A stretch of 11,672 nucleotides of DNA from Acidobacteriota bacterium (GTDB lineage: Bacteria; Acidobacteriota; UBA6911; RPQK01; JADFOI01): assembly GCA_027295745.1 (NCBI GenBank), contig JAPUKI010000336.1, positions 1 through 11,672 of the forward strand, in the 5' to 3' direction. Both the position numbers and the translations under genes were made by a program. Below are positions 1 to 6,300 of the stretch, in pieces (the stretch's first letter is position 1; every line of letters starts with the position of its first letter). Under the pieces are notes generated by a model. It was given only the letters and a program-made list of their open reading frames with translations. It was not told the DNA's origin and did no database searches.

Positions 1-1
1 C

Positions 2-64
2 ATCGGCGGCATTGGCTACACCATGCACGACATGATCCAGCACAAGATGGCGGTGTTCCAATAA
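2..64 (+). CDS. C-terminal 20 codons of an unidentified gene
   Basis: The window opens inside a reading frame (frame 2) that ends IGGIGYTMHDMIQHKMAVFQ and stops at TAA 62-64. The residue mix (Gly-rich start, then an amphipathic helix) looks like a real protein end and not chance. I do not recognise the family from 20 residues. The gene lies mostly to the left of the window. A small hairpin follows the stop directly. Confidence 0.5.
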   Translation: MGGIGYTMHDMIQHKMAVFQ

Positions 65-83
65 ACAGGGCCCAGATCCCTGT
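65..83 (+). terminator. Weak hairpin directly after the first stop codon
   Basis: ACAGGG (65-70) and CCCTGT (78-83) form a perfect 6-bp stem around a 7-nt loop, starting at the base after the TAA. There is no T-tract behind it, so it is not a classical intrinsic terminator. It may end or protect the upstream transcript. Confidence 0.25.
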
Positions 84-303
84 GGTATAGCACGCATGCA
101 AGTTTGATTTCCTACCCCATTTCTACCCCAGAACCGCCCAATAACAGGAAAACCCTGCAACAGCTGGGTGTCCCCCCGAAAAACTCTATCCGACTAGAAG
201 AAGGGGCGTGCGCACAAGCTCAGGCTACCTCTGGAGTCCAAGGAGCAGCCACGAGAGCTCACCAGATCTCCAGGGTGTGTGAATTGGTGAGATAGGATAG
301 AGA
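84..303. other. Non-coding spacer left of the transposase element
   Basis: No convincing gene is seen. The one open frame (104-295, plus) starts on TTG, has no Shine-Dalgarno and has low-complexity composition. The only structure noted is a CTCACCA (258-264) / TGGTGAG (285-291) inverted pair with a 20-nt loop, just outside the left terminal repeat. Confidence 0.4.
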
Positions 304-325
304 AGGGGTCAAATCTTGTAATATA
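304..325 (+). repeat. Left terminal inverted repeat of the RAYT element
   Basis: A 22-bp perfect match to the reverse complement of 1289-1310. The match breaks at position 326. It lies 25 bp upstream of the transposase ATG, in the 5' leader, and may also overlap the promoter. Confidence 0.85.
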
Positions 326-350
326 TAGTTAATAAGGCTACCCTGGGGGG

Positions 351-1346
351 ATGGCGAGACCCTTACGGATCGAATACCCAGGCGCCTGGTATCACGTCAT
401 GAACCGTGGGGGGCGACGGCGCTTGATCTTTAACACCAACGATCAACGTCACTACTTTCTTGCTTTACTGGGTGAGGTGTATACCCGTTACCGGGCGGAG
501 ATTCATGTCTATTGCCTGATGGGCAATCATTACCACCTATTAATTCGCACGCCTGAGGCTAATCTCCAGCGGGTTATGCGTCATGTGAATGGGTTGTATA
601 CCCAATACTTCAATCGTACCGAGGGCAAAGACGGGGCATTATTTCGTGGGCGTTACAAGGCCATCCTTGTCGATGCCGACACCCACTGGCTCGAACTATC
701 TCGCTATATTCATCGCAATCCCTTGGAAGCCCAAATGACCAGGCGATTACAAGACTATGGCTGGTCCAGCTACCGTGCTTATGTAGGTTTGACGAAACCC
801 GCCAGCTGGCTGTATACGCGTTATATCTTGAACGCCATGGGCCGAGGTAACCCGCAGGCCCGTTACGAGGTCTATATGAAAGGCGATAGCAATGACGCTC
901 TGGAGGCATTCTATAAAGGCCCAAAGATCGCCCCTCTACTGGGCAATGAGCACTTCAAGGCCAAGGTATTAGCAAGCATTCCCCAACACCCGGATATCCC
1001 CGAGCGGCGCCAAGCCCAACCACGTCCCAGTCTCAAGACCGTTACCGCTGTTGTGGCTCGTTACTATGGTGTCCCGAAGACCCAGATCTTGACCTCCACC
1101 CGGGGCAAAGGGGTGAAGACGCCCGCAAGGTCCTTGGCCATGTATGTGTGCCAGGACACAGGGGGCATGACGCTTGCTACCATTGCTGATGAATTTGGCT
1201 TATCGAGTTACGCCAGTGCCGGGGCGACGATACGCAACATCAGGCGACGATTGGCAGATGACAAGGGGTTAAGAAAAGATTTGATATGTATATTACAAGA
1301 TTTGACCCCTATTAAAACCAATAGGAGCTTAAGGTCGAAGAGCTGA
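351..1346 (+). CDS. REP-associated tyrosine transposase (IS200-like Y1, HUH superfamily)
   Basis: A 331-residue single-strand DNA transposase of the RAYT type. The Y1 domain covers about residues 1-150: the opening MARPLRIEYPGAWYHVMNRG, the metal-binding HUH motif at His60-Tyr61-His62 (MGNHYHLL), candidate catalytic tyrosines Tyr83 and Tyr86 in YTQYFN, then the family blocks LFRGRYKAILVD and YIHRNPLEA. Residues about 225-312 form a helical C-terminal domain with a helix-turn-helix look (LATIADEFGLSSYASAG), resembling the DnaA-C-like tail of some RAYTs. The ATG at 351 gives the canonical N-terminus. The G-run just before it (345-350) is only a poor ribosome site. The last codons run through the right terminal repeat and 36 bp into host DNA, where the stop lies. 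The protein appears intact, with no frameshift. Confidence 0.9.
   Translation: MARPLRIEYPGAWYHVMNRGGRRRLIFNTNDQRHYFLALLGEVYTRYRAEIHVYCLMGNHYHLLIRTPEANLQRVMRHVNGLYTQYFNRTEGKDGALFRGRYKAILVDADTHWLELSRYIHRNPLEAQMTRRLQDYGWSSYRAYVGLTKPASWLYTRYILNAMGRGNPQARYEVYMKGDSNDALEAFYKGPKIAPLLGNEHFKAKVLASIPQHPDIPERRQAQPRPSLKTVTAVVARYYGVPKTQILTSTRGKGVKTPARSLAMYVCQDTGGMTLATIADEFGLSSYASAGATIRNIRRRLADDKGLRKDLICILQDLTPIKTNRSLRSKS
1289..1310 (-). repeat. Right terminal inverted repeat, inside the transposase gene
   Basis: The exact reverse complement of 304-325. In the transposase frame it encodes part of the segment ILQDLTP near the C-terminus, so it is both protein-coding and a terminal recognition sequence. The stop codon of the neighbouring minus-strand gene lies 2 bp beyond its outer edge. 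Confidence 0.85.
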
Positions 1347-1683
1347 ATTGAAAGACATACAGGTAGCCGCCTGGAAATTCTTCGGTTCTACTATAATTCA
1401 CCACAATAGCGATTTCCGGTCGGCCACGGATACGCTGGATTCGGATGTCTCTTTCTTTGACAGTAAAGTTTCTGCTCTCACCCAACTGCATCAGTTGGCG
1501 AATGATCCTGCGATTGTCCCATCCGGATCTCGTGGCTCTCCCGCCAATGGTGATCAAATCATCATGAAAAGCATCCTTCTCCAAGTACACTGGGATGATT
1601 CGATAACTCAGGTAACCTGGAATTGCTAGGAAGGAGAGAAATATCAGGACGGCAAGTTTGGTCTTTCCGGTCTCCTTTGACAT
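1312..1683 (-). CDS. Small one-span membrane protein, DUF4845-like
   Basis: A 123-residue protein with a short basic N-terminus, one membrane span (about residues 9-27, LAVLIFLSFLAIPGYLSYRI) and a soluble domain of about 95 residues on the far side. The pattern IIPVYLEKDAFHDDL, then a helix, then a beta-rich segment (DIRIQRIRGRPEIAIVVNYSRTEEFPGG) resembles small DUF4845-type proteins, whose function is unknown. The start ATG at 1683 has AGGA just upstream, a short 4-nt spacing. It converges on the transposase gene with a 35-bp antisense overlap. Its TAA is 2 bp outside the element's right repeat, so the insertion landed at or just past its 3' end. The last few residues (about SSYWF) may differ from the ancestral tail. 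The family call is from pattern memory and is moderate. Confidence 0.6.
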   Translation of the reverse strand: MSKETGKTKLAVLIFLSFLAIPGYLSYRIIPVYLEKDAFHDDLITIGGRATRSGWDNRRIIRQLMQLGESRNFTVKERDIRIQRIRGRPEIAIVVNYSRTEEFPGGYLYVFQFSSSTLSSYWF

Positions 1684-1791
1684 TTCCTATAGCCCTATAG
1701 CCCGTCTTTCGGCGAGGAGTCTCTGAGTGTCCGAATCCACTTAATAGTTTAACATCCGGACCTGTTGAGATGTTGCACAACTGAGATTTCG
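1684..1791. other. Intergenic region upstream of the small membrane protein gene
   Basis: This should carry the promoter of the minus-strand gene ending at 1312, but I see no clear -35/-10 pair. A short duplicated motif (CTATAG twice, 1687-1699) lies next to its ribosome site. Confidence 0.3.
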
Positions 1792-1815
1792 GTGTGTGAA
1801 TCTGTGTGTGAAACT
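1792..1815 (+). repeat. Two-copy 12-bp tandem repeat
   Basis: GTGTGTGAATCT (1792-1803) is followed directly by GTGTGTGAAACT (1804-1815), 11 of 12 bases alike. It lies 7 bp left of the tRNA-Ala fragment, where the missing 5' part of the tRNA would be expected. Confidence 0.6.
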
Positions 1816-1822
1816 CAAGGGC

Positions 1823-1872
1823 CCTGCTTTGCACGCAGGGGGGCGTCGCTTCGAGTCCGATTACCTCCACCA
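1823..1872 (+). pseudogene. 3' portion (positions 27-76) of a tRNA-Ala(TGC); 5' part missing
   Basis: The 50 bases fit tRNA positions 27-76 exactly. The anticodon stem is CCTGC/GCAGG around TTTGCAC, with anticodon TGC at 1830-1832. A 5-nt variable loop follows, then a T arm GTCGC/TTCGAGT/CCGAT, the 3' acceptor strand TACCTCC, discriminator A and encoded CCA (1870-1872). The upstream 26 bases hold no D arm and no acceptor strand able to pair with TACCTCC, so the gene cannot fold as a tRNA. The nearly invariant G53 of the T stem is C here (C53 against C61). A tRNA 3' end without its 5' end is the usual footprint of integration by a tyrosine recombinase, or of a deletion through a tRNA gene. It is not functional as it stands. 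Confidence 0.75.
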
Positions 1873-1957
1873 TCTTATCTCCCTATGAATCAATCAATGA
1901 AGACAAGTCTGTCAAGGCCCTTGAAGGATAAGGACTATGAGATAGGTTCGCCTTTGG
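1873..1957. other. Spacer between the tRNA fragment and the truncated sensor gene
   Basis: No gene is seen. If the tRNA 3' end marks an attachment site, one junction of the former insertion should lie in or near this stretch, because the sensor gene loses its homology at about 1980. Confidence 0.3.
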
Positions 1958-2425
1958 CTAGGGAGTGGGCCAAGGTCCACTCACCGGCTGAGATAGACGT
2001 ATAAAGCCTTGGCCACTGGACAGGGCCACGGCTGCATAAAGAAACCATCCATCCGTGGCGGGATTGTAGCGCAAATCACTTCCTACTCCTTCTTGTAAAG
2101 CCTGAATGATTTCCCTCTGATTGATCTGGTTCTCCATGTGTTCCAAGTATTGTCCAAACAATGAATCTGCCACCACCCTACCTTGACGATCGATGATAGC
2201 AATGTGATAAGGGATCTTCTGGCGGATGTTATCAATCTCGCTGTCCGAAATCGAATCATCCAGATTAAACAGCAGCTCCGTCAGACGAACGTGATGTTCT
2301 AGGCCCCTGAGCATGATTTGTAGATGAAATTCTCTTAGTTGTCTCTGACTCCACACCACCAGCAGGAGCCAGCAGCCAATACCCCCTAGAATATAAATGA
2401 GAACGCGTTGCCACCGAACCATCAT
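1958..2425 (-). pseudogene. Truncated PhoR-type sensor histidine kinase: sensor domain only
   Basis: A 155-residue open frame. One N-terminal membrane span (about residues 8-25, LIYILGGIGCWLLLVVWS) leads into an extracytoplasmic PAS-like fold of the PhoR/ResE type: helix 27-55, then HIAIIDRQGRVVADS (74-88), MENQINQREIIQAL (97-110) and a beta segment ending GFIRLSQP (140-147). Such sensors normally continue with a second span, HAMP, HisKA and HATPase domains. Here the frame ends within a few residues at TAG (1958-1960), and no kinase sequence follows. The start at 2425 is well supported by AAGGAG (2431-2436, read on the minus strand), 5 nt before ATG. Loss of the catalytic half close to a broken tRNA suggests a deletion or insertion scar. 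It could still make a small membrane protein but cannot phosphorylate anything. Confidence 0.65.
1963..1982. repeat. Short hairpin at the 3' end of the truncated sensor gene
   Basis: GAGTGG (1963-1968) and CCACTC (1977-1982) form a perfect 6-bp stem with an 8-nt loop, exactly where sensor homology is lost. There is no T-tract on either side. It may be a weak terminator or a trace of the rearrangement junction. Confidence 0.3.
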
Positions 2426-2430
2426 GCAGG

Positions 2431-2436
2431 CTCCTT
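2431..2436 (-). promoter_or_regulatory. Strong Shine-Dalgarno of the truncated sensor gene
   Basis: AAGGAG on the minus strand with a 5-nt spacer to ATG 2425. This fixes the start and shows that the 5' end of the gene is intact, so the damage lies only at its 3' end. Confidence 0.65.
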
Positions 2437-2580
2437 AAGCGGTCACCTTCAAGAAGTTTAGTGGAAGACTCTTGACGGGGTGGCGAGTGGGGAATGAGAA
2501 GTTAAGACCACTGGACTATGAAGGTTTCCGCTAGAGTATGTTGGGAAGCTCGACTGCGAATGACCGGAGCAAGCCATGAC

Positions 2581-2895
2581 CTAGGTCTTCCAAACCAGAT
2601 CAGGCATCTGCTCAAACTTGACGACACACCCCCATGCTTTCTTTGATAACTTTTCCACTCGGAGGACAGTCCCATTTGCCTTTAGTATGACTCCTGGTAG
2701 GTTGTCCTCAGGGGGCCATCGCATGAACAGCTTCACTGCTTCACCAATGCTAAGCTTGGTATCCGCAATAAGGTAGGCAGAAGCTACACTAATGTTTCGG
2801 GCTTCAACTTTCTTCTGCCCGTGATCGCTGAAGGTGGCCGTTCCCCTGAAAGGCAGGCGAAGTCGCTTGAATTCTCTTCGATCCGGTTCTCTCAT
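2581..2895 (-). CDS. PilZ-domain protein (possible c-di-GMP receptor)
   Basis: A single-domain PilZ protein of 104 residues from the ATG at 2895. A TTG start at 2934 would add 13 residues but has no ribosome site and pushes the PilZ motif inward. PilZ domains bind c-di-GMP through RxxxR and (D/N)xSxxG. Here Arg7-Arg11 (RREFKR) is present, followed by N34-I-S36-V-A-S39, with Ser in place of the usual Gly. Binding may therefore be weakened. The rest follows the fold: VEARNISVASAYLIAD, GEAVKLFMRWP, ANGTVLRVEK, AWGCVVKF. There is no signal peptide or membrane span, so it is cytoplasmic. It lies downstream of, and on the same strand as, the GGDEF-STAND-HEAT gene, 426 bp away. That suggests a functional link but not a tight operon. 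Confidence 0.75.
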   Translation of the reverse strand: MREPDRREFKRLRLPFRGTATFSDHGQKKVEARNISVASAYLIADTKLSIGEAVKLFMRWPPEDNLPGVILKANGTVLRVEKLSKKAWGCVVKFEQMPDLVWKT

Positions 2896-2997
2896 CGTAC
2901 AAATCTTAACTGAGGGCAGGTGTCCCAAAACCAAAACTGCAGTGAAATTTTTCAGAGTCTTTCGTCAAACTCAAGCATGACCCAGGTGCGTCCGTCG

Positions 2998-3132
2998 TTA
3001 CGGCATGAATGGGGAAACGTATGGCGAATGTCCGGCCTCTCGGCGCACGCCTCCGTGTCCTGATGGACCTTCACCCAGGAACTCGGAGAACCACGCCTCG
3101 TGCTCGATCATTTCTCTTGCTATTTTAGCCAT
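2998..3132 (-). CDS. Possible 44-residue small protein or gene remnant
   Basis: An ATG at 3132 preceded by AAAGGA (9-nt spacer) opens a frame beginning MAKIAREMIEHEAWFSEFLG. It ends at TAA 2998-3000. The first 20 residues look like an amphipathic helix, and the rest is Gly/Arg/Pro-rich and unconvincing. I do not recognise it. It could be a true small protein, or the 5' end of a frameshifted gene decaying with its surroundings. Confidence 0.25.
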   Translation of the reverse strand: MAKIAREMIEHEAWFSEFLGEGPSGHGGVRREAGHSPYVSPFMP

Positions 3133-3260
3133 GACATTCTTTCCTTTCCGAGAGAAATGAAAATTGCAACCTGTGAGCCAGCTTTGGCCCTCAAAATATT
3201 GTGTCGAAGGCCCAGCATACTATCTTGCCTGCTGACCTCTGTCAAACGCTTAGGTAAGGG

Positions 3261-3307
3261 TCTACAAGCAAGGGGATCACCGCTTCAAGTCCGCTCCCTA
3301 TCGTCCA
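3261..3307 (+). pseudogene. Degenerate tRNA-Val-like 3' remnant
   Basis: The stretch TCTACAAGCAAGGGG followed by ATCACCGCTTCAAGTCCG resembles the anticodon-loop to T-arm part of tRNA-Val(TAC). The T loop TTCAAGT is canonical, but the T stem has two mismatches (C53-C61 and position 50-64). U33 is replaced by C, and the 3' end (TCGTCCA) fits poorly. There is no 5' half. Like the tRNA-Ala fragment at 1823-1872, it has C at position 53. Chance resemblance is possible. Confidence 0.3.
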
Positions 3308-3321
3308 TGAGCGGCAGAGGG

Positions 3322-6300
3322 CTAGTGCTGGTTGGTCACAATATCATGGGCAGTCTGTCGAATCCGCGAGTCGCTGTCTTCCATGTGCCGGGCCAGAAAT
3401 TTGACCACTCGAGGATCAGATATTTGGGCCAGAGCGAAAGCAGCGGTGGCACGTACCAGGGGACTTCTCTTTCTTTGGAGGGAGAAAAAGCCGCCCGTGG
3501 ATATGATCTTGGCCAGTGGTTCAATACTAGCTGGATCAGCTATCTGTCCCAGCGCCCGGCAGGCGGCGATAACGCGCTCAGTCCCCTTGGCAAATTCGAG
3601 TAGGGGAACAAGCACGTCCACAGCTCCTGCGGGCTTGATCTCTCCCAAGGACTTAATAGCAGCAACCGCTATGGTAGCGTCTTGGTGGTTGGCATGATTG
3701 AACAGTAGTGGTGTGAGACGCTCGTCGTTTAAGCGCTCCACCAGACGAAATGCGGCTCGCCGCACCCTAGGACTTTCATCCTCTAGAGAGAAAGCCAGCT
3801 CTTTTCTCAAATCTCGGGTGACATTGTCGATCACCTCCAGGATTCGCACGCGCTGCTCGGCGAAGCCCTCTAGCACCAGTTCACGTTTGAGAAGCTTGCT
3901 GGCCTCCGGTCCTAGCTCGCTCAGCAATTGGCAAGCTATCTGTCGCAAGCGAGGATCATCTTCCTTTTTGACGATCTCAATAAGCAGGGGCAGAGCTATT
4001 GGGCCTAACCCGCCGAGAAGTTGGGTGGCTTCCTGCATCCGGGTGGATTCCTGGGACTTCAGATCCTCTCGAAGTAAGTCTTGGGTTTTTGGGTCCAGCT
4101 CCTGAAGGACAACCAATTTCTCCGCTTGTGCCCTTGGATCTCTTCTTTCCTCCAGTTGTCGCTGGCGTTTTTGCAGACGCATCAGGACTCGCCCCGCTCG
4201 CCCATAGTCACCAAACTGGATGAGATTGGTCGCAGTTCGGGAAACGAGTCCACCGATTTCTTCACGAAGTCGGGGATCTTCCTCTTCCACCACAACGAGC
4301 AGAAGCGGGTCTGTCAGTAGCTCCAGCAATTGAGGTTGGGAGGTAAGGCCCGGATCTTTCAGCAAATTGCCACAAATTTTGATGATTTGTGTCCGGACCT
4401 GTACGGTCTGCCGTGCAAATGGCTGGAAGAACTGGTCGATGATTTTCCCAGCCTCGACCTCATCACCCTTCAGCAGGAGATCGTTCAGCTTGTGGGCCGC
4501 GGATTTAAGGAAATCATCTGTGAGCTTCACTAATCCAGGGGAAATCTTTAGCTCTGGGACAGTCTCCTGTCGGATCACCTCAGGCTCCAGCTCGGGCTCC
4601 AACACAGGATCCTCAACGGGCTTCTCCTCCACACTATCCGTCGAATCCTGGACATCCCAGGTGAGGCTCTCAGGGACCAATCCGTCAGCATCGCCACCAG
4701 GTGTGCTTCCGATTCTGCCCTGGGACTTGGCCTGAAATGTCCCTAGAACTGGATCCTCATCTAGCCCCGCAATGGCGCTGATGTGCATCTGTTTGAGCTC
4801 AAGATGAAGCAGGTCCTGTTCGATTGTAAAACGTCGCCAGAAATCCTCATCAATCTCTTTGCTGCTTATCCCACCAATGGCTTCCAGCATCGCCGTGAGC
4901 TCCTGCTCGGTGAGATCTGGAAAGAAACCAATACCTCGCAGATGCAAACGACTCATGAGAGTGACAAAGGCTTCGGCCGTGGGTTTGTACCCAGAGACAT
5001 CCACTCGTTCACCGTTCACCTCAAGAGACTTGTGCGCATGCGTGAGATGGAGGTCTGGGTGGTCCTCCAGAACTGTGTCGATCGATTGCTTGAGCTGGCT
5101 CGTAGCGCTGAGGACGGCCTGGCTGCCGGGTGGGCCCTGTTCCATCTCACGAAGAGCGGTAAGCAGTGCACTAATAACTTCTGGGACATGAGCCGCGACG
5201 TTGCGATCCAATGAATACAGAACACGGAGTTTTGTGGTGGAGGGTTCTGGCAACTCCTCTCCCGTGTAGTTGACTGCCTCTTCCGAACTGAATATTCTTT
5301 CGTCGTATTCCCCTGTCAGGTCGCCGTAAAGCCTGGCCTTTTCCTCATTCGCCGAGAGCCGAAAATGGTAAGCAAGACTGGCAGCCGAAGGGAGCAGGTT
5401 TTGATTATAAAGGGATTCCTTGTAGGTGCCGATACTCTCATGCAGTTCCTGCTTCCGATCCTCCTGGATGCTGCCGTAGGTGAGATTTAAAATGCGTTTG
5501 CTCAAAAAGCGAATGGTTTCATCGTTGCTCTGATACTCTGAGCTGATCAGACCTTGAGCCACGGCCTGATCGATGAACTCCAGGACTTTACTTTCCCTGA
5601 TGTCAGAATTCCCGGTCAGCATACTCAGCGAAACATTTTCACCAAACGTTGATGCCTGGTCGAGTAACTGTCGACTCTCCTCATCAAGGACAGCGATTTT
5701 CTCACTGACAATCTCATCCAACGATCTAGGCAGATAGTCATCCTCAAAAGGTTCGATAACACTCTGGTTGCCGGCAAGGTTGATGACTTTGCCGTCGAGG
5801 GCCAGCTTACGCAGGATCTCGCCGATAAAGAGAGGATTACCCTGAGTGACCTGGGCCAAATGCTCCTCAAACTTCTCGGGCAAGTGCACTTGAGGAAAAA
5901 TCTGCTGAAAATGTTGAGCAATGTCGGTGGCGCTGAGTGGGGTGAGAGCTACCGTGATGATGTTCAGTGCCTCATGATGTGCGGCAAAGAAGCGTTGGAG
6001 TGGGGCTGGCTCTCTTGAGATTTCTTCCTGTTGCATAGGTGTGGAGGACCCACAAATAAAAAGTGGAATGTCCCGGCGCAACAGCATCCTCCGGAGCAGG
6101 AGAAGCGTAGCCTCATCGCTGAAGTGCATATCATCAATGAGCAGAATAAGAGGGCGGGAGTCGAGGAGCTTGGGAATAAAATGGACAAGAGTAGCAAAAA
6201 GCCCCTCCCGCTGATTCCTTTCTCCTCCTTTTTGAATGGGAGTTTCAGGTTCTCCCATTTGAGGAAAGATGGTGGACAAATATTTGAACTCCTTGGGAGT

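Larger units (their letters stand above)
304..1310 (+). mobile_element. RAYT/IS200-like element bounded by a perfect 22-bp inverted repeat
   Basis: The left end (304-325, beginning AGGGGTCAAATCTTGTAATA) is the exact reverse complement of 1289-1310. The pair brackets nearly all of a Y1 (HUH) transposase gene, giving a unit of about 1,007 bp. No target-site duplication is visible, which is expected because IS200-like enzymes do not make them. Solitary REP-associated transposases are known to act on hairpin-forming flanking sequences. I infer that these repeats are the sites recognised by the encoded enzyme. Only one copy is present in this window. Confidence 0.75.
2935..3321. other. Gap of about 390 bp with gene remnants, no clear gene
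   Basis: This stretch separates the PilZ gene from the large signalling gene. It holds a 44-codon minus-strand open frame with a possible ribosome site (2998-3132), a tRNA-Val-like 3' remnant (3261-3307) and a 6-bp hairpin CCGCTC/GAGCGG (3291-3296/3309-3314) just past the large gene's stop. No T-tract makes that hairpin a standard terminator. The plus-strand frame starting at 3100 runs into the large gene and is a shadow of it. Confidence 0.4.

Noticed and set aside
104..295. Plus-strand open frame of 63 codons left of the transposase element
   Set aside because: It has a TTG start without a ribosome site and unstructured composition, and lies in an intergenic region.
610..924. Minus-strand open frame of 104 codons
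   Set aside because: It lies antisense within the transposase gene, whose HUH motif and family blocks make the plus strand clearly the coding one.
1562..1873. Minus-strand open frame of 103 codons
   Set aside because: It runs through the tRNA-Ala fragment and overlaps the small membrane protein gene out of frame. Its product (ending SVLGEGCFS) looks like non-coding translation.
3291..3314. Hairpin after the large gene's stop as an intrinsic terminator
   Set aside because: The 6-bp stem is real, but the 12-nt loop and lack of a T-run on the minus strand do not fit an intrinsic terminator.
3100..3603. Plus-strand open frame of 167 codons
   Set aside because: It crosses the tRNA-like remnant and the 3' end of the large minus-strand gene, with no start signal and no family resemblance.
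3698..4105. Plus-strand open frame of 135 codons inside the large signalling gene
   Set aside because: It is antisense to the HEAT-repeat part, is Ser/Arg-rich as expected from a shadow frame, and has no ribosome site or recognisable fold. The same holds for the other plus-strand frames between 3332 and 7215.
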